From Rostratula benghalensis (Eukaryota; Chordata; Aves; Charadriiformes; Rostratulidae): DNA of 64,000 nucleotides. The translations under genes were made by a program, and so were the position numbers. Shown piece by piece: positions 33,231-47,514 of this stretch (position 1 is the first letter of the stretch; every line of letters starts with the position of its first letter). Under the pieces are notes generated by a model, which had not been told where the DNA came from, did not search any database, and saw only the letters and a program-made list of their open reading frames with translations. The stretch lies in assembly GCA_013399305.1 (NCBI GenBank), contig VXAI01000138.1, forward strand, positions 2,051,096-2,115,095, read 5' to 3'.

Positions 33231-36200
33231 CCAACCATGAAATCAGATCCTGTGACTGAACAGATGCTCTCAGAGCAAGGACCTTTTCCCCAAAGGCACA
33301 AGTAATGACGTTTCTGAAGTACACAAGGTGACGTAGGAGCTCAAGTCTCTTCATCTTCCAGAATAGCTGGAGTCTCCAAACACCGAATTCATTTGGACCT
33401 TTGTACTTGAAGGGGATGGACAAGCTCCAGAGAGTTCAGCAGGAGCAGTGGACACAGGGGCTGGCACCCAGGCACCTGAAGGAGCGTTTGCTTTCTCCTC
33501 ACTTCCCGGTGTGGCTTGTTCAGGAGGGCACCGATTTTCTCTTGTAATCTTTGCTACCAAGCAGTGACCTACAGCCAAAACAACATTGTTTTCATGTTCA
33601 TTCTGTTTTGGGGAGAGAGAGGGAGGCTGGACAACACAGGAGCACTGCAAAGTCCTCTCAGGCTGCGCTTTCCCCACAGAAAGGGCTCCATGGCCAGATC
33701 ACCTCCCGACCCCTCTCTGCACACCCTGCTCTGAGACCCCTCCTCCCCTCTTGGGTCAACTCCTTTACCCTGAGTTGCATCAGGAAAGAGACCCAGGGTT
33801 AGGAAGAAAGGCCACCAAAACCAAACAGACATGAAGTTGCTTGGGGGTTTTTTGACATCTCTGAGGTCCCCGCCCCGGGGGCTGTGACCAGCCCCGTCCC
33901 AGCAGGCAGCAGATGCAGCGCAGGGCACCATCCTCACCCCCGAGCACTTTGCATCCCTGAAAGCACGGCCTCCATCTCCTGATGCTGCTCAGCTGCCAGG
34001 CTGCTGCTGGGGAAGCAGCAGTGCCAGGAATTAGCTATTCATATAGGGTTTATGTATAAACACTGCGTGTTCAGCAGAGCACCCGCTACCGCAGACCTAA
34101 TGGGACCTTTAGCTCTGCCTGTGTGTAAGGGGCAGGTAAATTTAGAAGTGAGATAGTCTGTTTTGACTACCAATTAGGTGGGTCTGAAGACAGGAGAAGA
34201 CGTAGGGGAGATGATTTTTCCCTCAGTGGCTGCTTGGCACTGCTACGCTGGCCTACGCACACATGATTAATTGCCCCATCATTCAAGTAGCTCTTTTTAT
34301 TCTGGCCACTCACAATATTATTATTATGAGCTACTGTTTTTCCAAAGCCAATTATTGTAGGATTAAAACACAGCATCTGCCCCGGTGTGTGTGTAGATGC
34401 ATAAATAAGGAACCGGTAATCAAATAAAAGAAATACATTTCATTTTTTCTTTCCTTTTTTTTTTTTTTTTTCCCTCTCTCCTTCCAGCCTTTCACACTCG
34501 CATATAAAAGCTCTTGAAGAGAAAGGCTTGGATTTGAAAAAGCAATGGGAGAAGAGTTTGTAAGGGGAAAAATCAGTGGGACCCCGTAAAACAAACATGT
34601 GTAAAGGCTTTGTTTCAAAGTGGACGAATGCAAAAGTCTGCTGGGGATAATTTTTCGGCTTTGCCTATTTTTAAAGGGTTGAGGAGCAGGAGTAAAGTGA
34701 GAAAACAATTCTCCGTAGGAAGCTGTAGCAGACTAAATGGAGCTTGTTGTTATTGGCAGGGGCATTGATGCTGAGGGCAGCAGCATCGTTACTGAAGCTG
34801 GAGGCAGTGGAGGTTTAAATAAATAAGGAGCGATCCATGAACCAAGATAAAGTGTGATCTGGCTGTGCAGGGTCCTCCCGCTCTCTAAAGCCAGGAGGTT
34901 TGGCAGGGTGTGAGTAAAGGGAGATGAATGAGGGTTATCAGATAGGAGACTCGGGGAAAAAAGGAGAGAATTATTTATTCTGGTTGGGGCATTATGAATT
35001 AGCCACAGTCTTCCTGAGGAACAAGGGGTTTATCTATTCATCTCTCTTGCACAGAGGCACATACACACATTGTCCCCACACCTGGAAACAGGGAATGACA
35101 AAATCAGGAAGCTCCTGAGCTTTGCTCGGTGCCTGAACCCGGAGATCCCCTTGTTGAAGGACGTCTTTCCATTTGGTTTCCATGACTGAGGCTCAGGGAT
35201 AAATCCCAAAGTTTTTTTCTCTGGCCTTCCTTAGTAGCAAACTCACATAAAATTGATGGGGATTATTGCTGGCTAAGGCCAGCATTAACACAGGATTTGG
35301 TCCCATATCTCACATGCAGCTAAGTAATATTAGTAACAATAAAAAAGCCCCATGAAAAACGTGCAAAACCAGTAGCCTGCAAGATTGTGCTCAAAAAGTC
35401 AGGTCTTGCCTGGAAATCTGTCCAGAAAGGATTTGAGAGAGCATATTCTTTAATTCTAACCCTCACCCAAGCACAGGTTGAAGATTTCAAAGCCAGGTGA
35501 TAAGAGCCAGATCCTACCCAAACCTTAAAAAAAACACCAAAACATTTTTCCCCTGCCCCATTTTGGTGGAGTTTTTTTTAATTTTGTTTGAAGTTTTCCA
35601 ACAATAAAAAAAAAGTGGAAACCAAAGGGACATTTTCAAGAGTTCTGTAGGAAAGCGAAGGCACTTGCTCAGCTCTTTCTGGAGGGGGCTTTTTCTCGTG
35701 GTTCTCTCTCCCAGGGCTCCCTTTGGGGCTCCCTTTGCTGCTCTACTGACAGCTTGTGATGGTCCAGTCATCCCAAGGCTGGAGGAGAAACCAAGGGCTC
35801 GCATCCCTTCTCTGGAGCCCCTTTGTCCATCCCACCTCTCCTATCTGCACCACTCATTTCATGAACAGAGAAACTGCCTTCCCTGGTGCCTGCGGGATTT
35901 CCAAGCTGCCAGTGAACCATTGAATACCGTTATTCAGCGCTCAGCACAGGGGTTATGCCAGTGCCTAAGTTAAATAAACCAGTTACAGGTGAGGTACATC
36001 CCAAAAAAGCTCCTGTGCCTCCCAGATCAGCCAAGGACCAGGCACAGCTCTGCGACTGAAGGCCAAGAGGAACAGAACCATTTTTGGGTGCCAAAATAAG
36101 TCAACAATGTTCAGTGTCCTGAGAGCACTGGAGCAGCAGAGGGACAGAGAGCTTTTCTCCTTCCCAGGGTTTTATGCCCAAGTAGGTGCTGTGACTGTTA

Positions 36201-39000
36201 AATTCGGAGCTTTTAGCACCATAATAAGGGCAAAAGCCACCACCACGCACCTGATTCCTGTAGCCAGAATCAGCAGAAGCCCGGGGCTGTTTGAATACAC
36301 GGGATCAAAGAATCAAGAGCCTGTTTGTAATTTCTCTGTGTAAATAAGAGCAGCATTTGTGCACTGGGAGGCTGTATAAAGAAGCCTTGGTTTAGCAGTA
36401 AAGGAGAACTATTTTTACAGAAGCCAGTGAGAGAGGCTGGAGCCACCGATTTGGGATGATTACAATGAACAAAAAAAGTCAAGCCTGGAACTGTTTATTT
36501 TAATTTAGGGCTTTTGGGGGCATGGTGAGCTGGTGGGGTGGGAAGATATTATTTTTATGGATTTAATCAGATGGACAGGATTTGTGGACATCGTTAATTG
36601 AATGGAGAAATCTGAGAAAGCTGTCTGCTTTGCCTTGAAGCTCTCCATTTCTTCTCTCTTTGTGTTTGGGTGTTAGAAGAAAAGCAATTCTATAATTTCA
36701 CATAGTTATACAGGGCTAGAGGCCGTGAGAGATGTACACACGTAAAAAGGGAGGAATGGTGTTACATTTTGGAGGGGAGGCTTCAGTCTGTCCTGGGTTT
36801 CACTGCCCGGTAGCTCTCCATCTGCATTCCCTGCTCCGTGGTAAGGGCTGGCAATGGCCTGGTGGGACCAGGACATCCAGATTGATGCTCAGCCTGGAGT
36901 AGCCTGTGAAAAGTGTGGCCTGAGAGGGGAGGAGAACCATTTAGCAATTCCCAGGACCTGACCTTTCCCTTTGAAACTCTTTCTAAATGCCAGATAATGA
37001 GTCCTGTAATCCTCTACCCTATAACACAGGACACTTTGTTTCTCCCCACGGCACCGACAGACTACTAAAGATTATGTGTATGGTCCAAAACCTAGGGAAA
37101 TGCAGCAGCAGCAGTCACCAAAATCGTACACCCAGGCTGCACACTCAGCAAGATGTTAAATTTACTCTAAATTGGCCACTCCAGGTACCAGGCATGCTTT
37201 TTCCCACGTGATTTTCACCATTGGCTGCCCCGCACACCAGAAAGCAGAAACCAGGACAAAATGGAAAAAATAATAAAAAAAACAAAATAAAACCCCAAAC
37301 CCAGGAAACCTGCACATGGGTGAGCGGAGGAATTTTAGGGGTGTTCCTTTCTCTGGTGGTTTGTTTTGTTTGTGGCAGAGGGAATTCCGAAGAAAGCGGG
37401 TGATGAAGAACAGCCCTGGAGCTGCAACTTCTTGAGCCTGCTCAATGATGTCACTGCAAAAGCCACCGGGGTGTAAATATCCCCCTCTGCACCCCGCGGT
37501 CCCCGACAGGGCAAACGTGTCAGGCTCACGTAGGAGGCAGGACTGAAACAGCACATTAGTTACAGTCCAAAAACATGATCTACAAATATTTTCTATATCA
37601 TAATTATACAAAATGAGTGGAAATTTCTCCCCCCTTCCCCAAGTCCCAAAAACATAGCCCATTATGAACACAGAACTGCGCTGCCAAGTCCACAGGAACA
37701 TAAATATCATTTAAGTCTTTTTGTGCTGTGTAGTAGCTGGAAAGTGGAAAAATGATTGAGGGACAAGTGGTTTTTAAAATCCCCCCGAGGCTTGTAACTT
37801 ACCTGTTTATTTCAAGAAGAGCTGCAACTGCCAAAAGGAAAGGAGTTACTTGAGTTGCTATCAAGTTATGTTTCCAGAGATTATTTCAAAATAAACATGG
37901 ATCGAATCTCTGCTTTTCTCTTTGACTCAACGTTAATACATGGGGTGACTCCAGCACGGGCTCCCTGCTCAATTCAGATGGGGGCCTGAGGAAGCTCTGG
38001 GTCATGGGCACATCCTGACCAGAGCCTGCATCAAAGTGGAATCTTGAAAGCCAGGAACAACCAAGGTGTTTCCCTTTGGCCTTGGGAGATGCTCCAAAAC
38101 GAGAGGTAACGACCACAGCAGGAGTCAAGCTGTAGAAGATGGGACCAGGCAGATAACCCCACGCATCAGCACTTCGGTTCCTAGGTGTAAATTAAAAGGA
38201 TCATCTTCTTGCTACCTTAAACACCTCCAGTGAAAGTGAAATTCTCAGGTCATTCATAACCGACTTTCAAAAAATGAAAGGGAAAACTTGCAAAGTCATC
38301 AGGGTAGATAACAACTTCCCTCACACTGAGAAAAGAAGAGTGACGTTGGCAAGTGTGTTGTAACTCTTTGGGCAAGAAAGAGAGAAACAGCTTAATCTTC
38401 ACGGTTCATGTTAATCTTCAGAGGAGTGTGAACCCAGTGAGAAACTCTCACCAGGTTGGAAGAGGACAGGGCTAGCAGTCATTTAACAGCCAATTCCTCT
38501 TCCTTTATTGGTGCGAGGGATCCCGACGGAGTTGTGCAACACCACACAGGGGCATCCACCAGAAATCACTGTTAGCGCCACAAAGGGTGACAGACTGGGG
38601 ACTGCAGGACAGATGTCTGAGACCTGTGACCAGAGGTGGCACCAAGCCAACTGCTAACGCTCTACTTCAAAGAAAAGATAAGGATTTACTGCTGATCTGT
38701 GCCACCTACACCCCTTCGAGAACTCTCGGAGGACTCCCTGCGTGCTGACTCCGCGTCTTCTTTCTATTTGCATCTCGATTCGACGGTGCTCATTGCTGGG
38801 TTATCACGATATTTTTCCATGGTGTTGCCCAACATATGAAAGGCAGACATATAACAGGGTAATGACCCTCCTGAGCACATTGCCAGGGTCTGGGACAGCC
38901 GTGGAAAGGCTGAACCGACCAATAAAATTTATAACTCACCTGTGATAAGGATTTTCATCCTTTTATGCAGCGAGGCAGACATAAAAGAATGAGGAAAAAA
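33231..39000. other. Unique noncoding sequence, 5.8 kb
   Basis: No supported gene or transposon. T17 lies at 34455-34471. A short duplication of GGGCTCCCTTT occurs at about 35715 and 35728. Frames of 122 codons (minus, 33569-33937), 118 codons (minus, 34352-34708) and 182 codons (minus, 37162-37710) have no domain and compete with frames on the other strand. Confidence 0.5.
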
Positions 39001-42000
39001 AAAAAAAAAGTCGACTCATTGCACAGAAGATAGTGAATTATTGTAATGATGCTTAATCTCAAATCACAGTTGGCCAAGGAATTGCAAAATCGAATACAGT
39101 GTGGCTGCTGCGAGGAGGAAAGGCTCAGCTGTGCAAGAAATAGCCCTAGGAATGGCTCCCTGAAAACTCTCTTTACCCAAAAACTCCTGGGATCTCCCTG
39201 CCTATGGCAGATGTTCTGCCCCCCGTGTGCATCAGCACAGTCCATGCAGGCCTTATTCTCACCAGCTTAGTGGCTGTCCTCAGAAACCTGGTGATAATAT
39301 AGGTAGAAAAAAAGATTTTCCAGTGGCAGGGAAAGAAAAATGAACTTTTGGAACTGCTCTGCTCCTCAGAAGGTAGTTACTGGTGTGGGAAAGGCAGCAG
39401 CACCGGACGAGGTAGATCCAAATTCAATTACAAACTGGTGACTAAATCTCTCTGGATTTTAGTTCATCCTCTCGACAGCACAGGCAAAACAGGTCCTTTC
39501 TTTACAGAGGTAACATGGGGAGATATGTTTTAAAAGTTGCAAGGCTTTGTTTTAACTTTTTTTCATAAAAACAAATACATATTTTAGACCAGACTTGTTT
39601 GCAGCCACTTTAATGGCTGGTATCCATCATGGAATACATTTCTGTGAGTATCTGAGCAAATATAAAATGACATTTTTCAAATATAGTCCAGGTGCCAGGC
39701 ACAAATTACGAAATGCAGGTAATATGGATAATGATGACTGACAATGTAATTGCAGAAGATCCCTAGTTGTGAAAGAGATATTTGAGTTTTAACAAAGAAA
39801 ACATGATAGCAGGAAAACAAAACAGAAAAACTTTAAAATTAGTCACCACCACCTTCCTGAATTTACAGAATAAGGTTCCAGATGCCACGATGTTAAGCAA
39901 GTTAAGAACTAACTGGACGTTTGAAGTGTAATCATGTTTTCTTCCAGCCACCCTAATTCTATTGCCCTTATAAACCATCACCTGCAAATCCCCAGCGCGT
40001 CCAAGTAACTTTCATCTGGCATCATCGGAAGCTGTAAAACAAGTTCCTGCACAATTTGCACAGCCCAGGTGTCTGCAATTCCCATTCCCTGATCACTCCA
40101 AACCCCCAGCCAGTTTCAACTGACTTGCTTCATACCTGAGGAGATGGCAGTAGTGATATTCAATAGTCTCGACATCTTTCTGCCAGTTGTGTTGAAGACT
40201 CACCAGATTCTCATCTCATGAACAGAACTAATGAATGATAAACGATCATTAAGAAAACAGAGGTAGCAAGGAGGGGATCCCAGAGCCAGGTGAAGGCTTC
40301 CCAGCAGCTCAGGGGGATTGACATGTTTTTTGTCCCGGAAACAAGCCCAGGTTGTTCCGGCCTTTAAAAGGAAAAGGATCAGTGGGGGGAAAAAATCAGG
40401 ACAATGAACTGGAGGAGAGCTCCAAAAACTCGACCATTTTACTGCCAAAAGAGTGAGAGAGATGGCGAAAGCAACAGTCTCTCTCCCCACTATGCTTTCC
40501 TTCGACCCATCTGTTGGTAACAGCTCTCTGGGCTTTCCAGGACTATGGAAAGGGTAAAAAGGGGTAGCTGAGCCATGGATAATTGTCTTTCCAAGCACTC
40601 TGCTGACCCAGGCATTCGCCTGCCACGTCTGTGCCCAGAGCTGGTGATGGACCATGATGGAGCAGGTGATGGTCCTCACAGCCCTGGCCCAGGGACAGCA
40701 GAACTGGTCTGACGTGGGGCTGTCCAGGAGCAGCCCCCCACTGCTGATCCCGTCATGGGCCTGTTTCTGCACTAACCTCCATGGGCAGCAACTGTCAGAG
40801 AGCAAACTTTTCCATCTGCGAGTGAGAATTCACCTTGTGACTCTGGAAACAGCCCATAGGACTCGGTAGTTTTGGGTAAATGTTGAATAAACAAAAGTAG
40901 AAATTAATAATACTCTCACCCAGAACCCATGTCTTCATGTTGTAAACTCTTCACCTCAGCAGGGATTGCCTTTTTTTGGGCCACAGAGTCTGTTGCCGTG
41001 GGGAGGAGACTGGGATGAGTAAGTTATACAGTTATTTCCCTGCAGTTCTGTTTTAATTATCCCCAGCCTCGTCAGCAGGAGGTGTGACACAGTATTGGTG
41101 CTTTCACACAAGTTGTAGAAGTCCTTTGTGATTCTTAGCAGTTTTCTCCCAGCCCAGCCCCTGGACTCAACTACATACAGAAGGGTCCAAGCATTCACTG
41201 AAAATAAAACTGGAGGTTTCCAAAGTATTTTCAAGTTAGCCCCAAAAGGCTGAAGAGAAATTGTTATCCCAGAGACAGATGAGTGAGGGACAGTGTGAAA
41301 AGAACTAGAAGATTCTCATTATTTAAATCAGATCTAATGACTCTTGTCTGTAGTTTGCTCTCCTCAGTGCCTGAGGTTATTGACATCGCTGAAAGTTCCT
41401 CTAAAGATCACTCTGTTAGGTTCAGTCTGGCTCCTTCTGGGATTCATGGAATCATCCCCTTTGTTTATCAGCAATGCCCACCAGTCTGTATTGACAATCT
41501 CTGCAAAGGCCACTTCTAAAGCCCTTGCAGAAACTTACCTGATCCTCCAGCTTCTGGTAAGACCTACAGTCGTACATGCTGTGGGGAAAGCTTGAACTGT
41601 CACTTAACTGTGGTCCTAACACTCACAACCAAAGGGTTGGGAGCTGCACATCTGCCTGACTCACGTGTGGCCAAGCAGCAGCTCTTCCTGGCAGCAGTCA
41701 GCCTGGTGCAGGGGTTCCGTGGGTGCCACAGCCTGGTGAGCTCCATCTCTCTCACCTGCATCCAAAAACTGGAAGTCTGAGGGCTCTTTTGGGGGATTTT
41801 TGTTGGGTTTTTTTTTTTTTGGATAAAAAATTATATTTTGGCCTCCAGACTTTTCTACCAGCCCATCACTCTTTTGGGTTGTTCTGGATGTGCTGCTGCC
41901 TTGGAGCTCGCATTCCTGCTCAGCGTGGCTCTGTGTTTTTCAAAGGCAGTGGAAATTTTGTTTTGGAAACACTGCCGAGAGTGCAAACAGGAAGCAGGAA

Positions 42001-45000
42001 GGGCTTTTTCAGAGATGCAAGAATCTGAAGGGAGTGCAGTTTCCGTTTTTTTGGATCCAGCCCATGAATTAGTTTTGCAACAACAGCAAGATATGAGTGG
42101 TGAGGTCAAGAGAGAAGCAAACACGTAGCAGCCACAGAGAGCGACTTTCAAAATCGCCTGTTGGAACTCTGAGTCATTGAATGTGCTACATGCAGCCAGG
42201 ATGCTTAGAAAAATAAAGAAAGATGCTGAACAGTCCCTGCAGTGCAGCTGTGTTATTGACAGATGGGATTAAGTGGTAGGAGTGCTCAAAGTGGGGTATT
42301 TTTTTTAGCGGCATATTGCCTTTGTCTATTGTAATTTTGATTTTTACTTATTTCTGGTAAGGCATTTGGGGACCTCTTATCCTAAAGCGTACAAATGGAT
42401 GTTTGTTGTTGCTTCTGTTATTGCTGTTGTTTGATTTTGGCGGGTTTCTGTGGTTCAGCAGTACCCTCCTGAGGCTGTGGTGGGACGCTCTGCGATCCCA
42501 GCTTGGTGGATCAGCAGATCGCAGGGGCAAGAAGGAGCAACAGAGAATGACTTTTGTCCCTTTGCAAGGCAACAGGTTTGGGGAAGGACCAGTAGCACCG
42601 AGCCCTCATCCTGGTAGCAGTGATGGCATGGACCCAACGGGGGGACACGCTTGGATGTGGTGTGTTTTCCCCAGGAAGCGCCGTAGCTTTTCTCCCGTGT
42701 CTGTTCAGCAAGGCAACTGGGGACTTCAACAGACAAAAGAAATGTCTGGTTTCAGACTGGACTTGGAAGTAAAGAGACCTCGAGGGGAAAAAGTGCTTAG
42801 GAGCCAACCAAGAAACTTCCCCATCTCTTCCAATCTTATTTATCTTCTTACTCAACAGCTGCGCCAAATCATTCCCTTGACCAGGTTTTTATAGCCAATA
42901 GATTAGAATTTTATCACACACAATTTAGTGAGATTGCTTAACTTTCAGAGGTGTAGCTGAGCCTTTGGCCTGCTCATTGGCTCAGGGGCATCTTGCCATC
43001 GCCCGCCACCCATCAGTCATCACCAGCCACCAGTATTTGCCTTTCAGGGATGCCGGAAGAATGGCAGAGATTAAGGGAGGCACTCCTTGGGTTTTCAGAG
43101 GCAGTCAAATCCTTTCCCTTTCTGCCAGTCCTTTGTGATTGGCAAATTACAGTGTGAGCTTATCAAACATTGATAAACAATAGAGGACTTCCGCGCTGGG
43201 GAAAAAATAAAATAACAGGATTAGACAGGCCATTGCATTCCAGGCTTGTTTTTATTCTTTACGGTGAAGATAGGTTTATGTACCTTAAGGGATTTCTCCA
43301 CTGGAGTGGAGCGAGTGAACTCGGGCGGGCGGGCGATGGAGCAGATCCGTAAGGGGCTGCACCTCATGGAAAGCCTGAGCTGATGGCCAGGGGAGCCCAC
43401 AGCCATGGTCCCCTCATGCTGGGACACGATGCAGAAGACTCTGTACTGCATCACATCCAGCAGCAGCATAGGCAGGGAGGAAAGGGCTTTTTCATCCTTC
43501 TGTTCCGTGAACTGATTGAATTCAAGATGTTTTTTTCCAGTGCTGGCACTTTACCCAGGCTCCTGAAAAGATGCAGTAATGGTTGGGGTTTTTTTATCCT
43601 GTTCATAACATACCTTGAGATGGGCTCATTTTTTAATTCTGACAAGTTTGGGTTTTTTCTGTAAAATTCCCAGGTTCCATTTCTTTGGGGGCCAGTCAAA
43701 CCTTTTTTTCTAGAGAAGATGAGGATTTGGGGTTGCTCCAGGGACATTAGAGGGGGCCTGTGGGTTTGTTCCCTGAGAAGACCAGCCTCTTTGCACAGAG
43801 AGTGAAGATGTTCATTTCCTTTGTGTTCCAGTAAGATATTAAGTATGAAGAGTTTTTTCCATCTGCCTGATACACCACGACAAGCAACAAGGTGTAAATC
43901 TGTCACTGCCCAGACTAGAAGTAGGTAAGTTCTGGTTGCCTGACCGTAGCCTGCAGCATCACACACTTGCAAGAGCAGCGGTTTCCTTCCCGACCCCCAG
44001 CTCTTCTGCCTCCCTCCCCGGCCTGAGGCTCTGCTCTCACACCAGGACACGTGCTGGTCTCATCACTGCAGCAATTCAACATTTCCCAGTGTATTGCAGG
44101 CTGTGAAGACCATTCTTGGCTTCTGCCCTCTCTCCTAGGCCCAAACAAAATGTTTCTCAATGGTAAGCTGTCATTAGAGTTCAGAGAAGCAGAGAAAGCA
44201 GATCTGGTTTCATATCTAATTTGCTGTAAAATGAGAGGCAGGGAAGAGAGGAGCCCTTTTTAATTAGAAAAAGGGTTGTGGTGATACTTTAGCCAGCAGA
44301 GTGTTTCTCTCCAGTGCAAGAGCTTTCATGCGTATAACCCAGCCCTCGCTGTTCCAAAGAATGAAACATGATAAATATTGCTCTCCGCTCTGTCTTTATT
44401 CCTAGTTCTCTTCCGAGTACTTTGGATTGCTGCCGTCCTCCTGATGGCCTGACAAGTGAATGCTGAGGGGAAAGGGGAAGAGAGGGCCAAAGCCTCTCCT
44501 CCTGTCAGGTGCTGGAGGATGTAGGCAGAGGACAGAGGGACTCCCAGTTCCTGCTAACACCATCTTCTGCAGCGTGTGTTCCCGTGGCATACAACAAACC
44601 TGTTAAAGCATGGGCTCCCTTTCCCCCCAGTTCTGCTTGGAATCGGATCTGCTTCTTGCAAAATGTTGGAAGCAAAGCAGCAGCCCGTGGGCATCTCTAA
44701 GCATGGAAGAGCAAAAATTAAAAAAGGCCAAAAAAAGGGTCCAGCGTAGCAGAGGATGTTCTGTGGGGACTGAGGTGGGCTTCCGTGACTCTCATCAGAA
44801 GAGTGAACACCTGATGTAGGTATCTGGGGTTTCCCACCCCATTTATCACTGAAAAGTATTTGTAGGCAGAAAAAAGCACGCAGGTTGCCAGGGCCAGAGG
44901 TCTCTGTGGGCCATTTTCCTCCTCAAACACAAAGTGTTGCAGGCAGAATAACCACCCTCTGCAGAGCTGGCAGCCTTCATTGTCACCAGCAACAGTGGGC

Positions 45001-45084
45001 ACCTGGATCTTGTGTTGTGACATGGATGTATCTTCAGCTAAACCGGCACTGAAGGGTCTGTCCCATGGAAAAACAAACTAATAA
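39001..45084. other. Unique noncoding sequence, 6 kb
   Basis: No supported exon. The longest frames are 201 codons (minus, 40200-40805), 163 codons (plus, 42403-42894) and 199 codons (minus, 43451-44050). None has a recognised domain or bounding splice sites. Simple features are A-rich 38996-39009, a T12 run near 41809-41820 and a GGGC repeat (three CGGG units) near 43322-43333. AT-rich pieces near 39550-39760 and 42890-42960 might be conserved noncoding DNA. Confidence 0.5.
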
Positions 45085-45290
45085 AATGTAGATTTGCAAG
45101 AAATTATCGCTATTGAACCAGGCTTGCGTTTTCTTCCCTCAAAACTGGGTCTCAATTAATGGAAATATTTATTTGGGTGACTTGCAGATTATGTCTCCGG
45201 CCGATTAGCTCCATCTCAATGTTCTATTTCTTGCCTTTGAATCAATAAACAGTTCAAGCTTTCCTGGAGTCAGAAAATGAACGTCAGTGC
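45085..45290. promoter_or_regulatory. Enhancer-like unique block
   Basis: Low-CpG, AT-leaning sequence with CTCAATTAATGG, GATTAGCTCC, GAATCAATAAAC and a CCGGCCGATTAG core. No repeat signature. It may be a conserved noncoding element, on composition alone. Confidence 0.22.
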
Positions 45291-46340
45291 CAAGAACTGT
45301 GGGTGTATTAAAACCATACCTACAACAATAGCCTCAACAAGGGAGCTCTGCTAATCACTCCCTTGTTTGGCTGGGTGTCTGACAGAGGAGCTAGAAAGCT
45401 GAAAGTGTCTAACACCCCCAATAGAGGAAACCACAGCTTACAGAACCCATGAAAAACATTTACTAACCTCCAGGTACCCTTTGTTCTCTATCCCTCCTGA
45501 CAAGCACTTTTCTTCAGCACTACATGCCTTGGATGCCTTTGCAATAAGATTTGATTGTGGGGCTTATAAGGTGGATCAAGATGAGTGAGTCATTATCTGC
45601 TATTTATCTTTCATTTAATGAAAGGCACAAAAAAAAAAAAAAAAAGGAAAAAAAATCACATGAAAACAGAACGTGGCGTTCCTTTCTATAATTTGGCCAA
45701 ATTATTCCAGGTTGCTTTCAAAACTGAACAAATCAGACCGAAACTTGGATGTGTCCCTGTGTGCCCGAGGACATAGGCACACGCAGGACTTGGTATGGGA
45801 AGGAGGGAGGAAGTAAAACCACCCAACATCTGAGAGTTTATGCTGGAGAGGGCTATAAGGGCAGCACCTTTCCCCCGTGCTAAGGGCCCAGGGATGCCAG
45901 GGCTCCCATGCAAGGGACCCAGGGAGGGCTAAGGGCCATCCCTGCGCTGGGAGGTCTTCAGCTGAAGCTGAAGCTGGACTCAAAAACTGAGGAACAGCAA
46001 CGAGAAGGAGGTCTCCCTCTCTCCGTGCCGACAGAGCCAGGCTCCTCGGCAGACCTGCCCGTGAAGCTGTTCCAATCTGGAAGCTTTATGGCCATGTTAA
46101 CGTGGCGCCTCTCCACGGGACTTATTAGTTTGGGCGAGGTGCCACCTTAATGCAGTAAGAGAGCAGCGAGGCTGGAGCTGGCTCCTCTCTGGCCAGCTTG
46201 GAGAGCGCGTAGGCATGGCCTTTCCTTCTGACATTGTTACATCCATTACCACCCAGGCTCACTTCCACCACGGAATGTTACACACCTAATTTAGACAGCT
46301 CAGTTAGGAGACTGGTCACTGCGTGTCAGCAGGCAGCAAA
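45291..46340. other. Unique noncoding sequence
   Basis: A17 plus A8 lie at about 45629-45656. Otherwise I see no repeat, exon or RNA gene. Confidence 0.55.
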
Positions 46341-46566
46341 CACACAGAACCACAGAACCACGGAATCATACGATGGTTTGGGTTGGAAGGGGCCTTAGAG
46401 ATCATCCAGGGACACCTCCCACCAGAGCAGGTTGCTCCAAGCCCCATCCAGCCTGGCCTTCAACCCCTCCGGGATGGGGCAGCCACAGCTTCTCTGGGCA
46501 ACCTCTTCCAGTGTCTCATCACCCTCACACAAAAGAATCTCTTCCTGAGATCTCATCTAAATGCCC
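46341..46566 (-). mobile_element. CR1 LINE fragment with internal deletion (antisense)
   Basis: The fragment opens with a degenerate octamer tail (CAGAACCA units, then GGAATCATACGATGG). It follows the reverse complement of the CR1 3' region: GGTTGGAAGGGGCCTTAGAG, GCCCCATCCAGCCTGGCC, GATGGGGCAGCCACAGCTTC and TCTCTGGGCAACCTCTTCC. The usual segment between the AGATCATCCAG and GGGACACC motifs (around CCCCCTGCCATGGGCA) is missing, so this copy carries a small internal deletion of about 20-25 bases. The open frame across it (46323-46616) is CR1 read backwards, not a gene. Confidence 0.93.
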
Positions 46567-47514
46567 TGACAGCCACCAAGAGGAGAAACCCAAGATGGAG
46601 AAAAGGGAGGTGGTAGATACATGGGGACCTGGCACATCAGGGACGTGGGGACCTGCTGCCTTGGCAGAGCTGGGATGGTAGCGGTCAGGGCAGCTGTGTC
46701 TCTGATTTCAAGCCATGCCACATGCCTTTCTCACAGTATAAATCACTCCTGGGTGCCCTGTAGAAACTGCTGTCCGTCACAGGAGATTTTGCAATTCTCA
46801 AAATTACGGTATTTTAAATTCTTTGGGGGTTTGGTTTTGTTTTTCTGCTGGGAGTTGAAACTGAACTCAATTCTGTAAACGAAGCTGTTTTTTATTTCTT
46901 CCCCTGTGACAGTTATACAGCCTCAGGTCATGATCACATCAAATCATCCAAGCTAAGAAATATATGAGCTGGTCAGTGCTTGGGTGGGTGGCCTCCAGCT
47001 AGAATCCAGATGGCGGTAAGGATTAAATCACCCCCGTGAAACAGCACCAAATCAGCATCCTCTTTTGGCACGAAGGGACTGAGCCTTTACAGCCTTCGGA
47101 CACGATACCCTGCCCGTGCTCCCATGGCTCCCAGCCCCAGGCAATCCTTGTAAAGCTTCTTGCCAGTCCCAGCGTGGGTCATGGGCATTTTGAGGCCGTT
47201 GAGCACCAAGGTGAGGGATGAGCCCAAGGGCAGAACGGGACAGGTAGGGTCCCCTTGGTTTGAGTTTGGAGCTGGCAGGTCAGAGGAGGTGGCTGACTCT
47301 GGCACACGTAACTTTGGCTGGCTTCTGAATTTCTTCTACTCCTTCTCCTCGCTCAGCCCCTGTCTCCTGTACAGAGACACGCATCCCAGACCTGCTTGTC
47401 CTGGTTAGTTTTCTCCAAACCCCAAAAAATCAGGAGGGCCGCTGCGTGTGGAAATGCAGGGAGGAGGAGGAAGAGAAGGAGGAGGAAGGCTGGGGGAGCC
47501 CTCACATTTTTGTC
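46567..47514. other. Unique noncoding sequence
   Basis: No gene was recognised. A GGA-rich purine tract at about 47455-47492 borders the CpG-rich block that follows. Confidence 0.55.

Noticed and set aside
37162..37710. 182-codon minus-strand ORF
   Set aside because: Aromatic-rich composition arises from A-rich plus-strand sequence; no domain.
40200..40805. 201-codon minus-strand ORF
   Set aside because: No recognised domain, no splice signals; length is within what chance allows in 64 kb.
43451..44050. 199-codon minus-strand ORF
   Set aside because: No recognised domain; overlapping plus-strand frames; expected about once by chance.
46323..46681. 97- and 102-codon plus-strand ORFs
   Set aside because: Antisense translation of a CR1 fragment.
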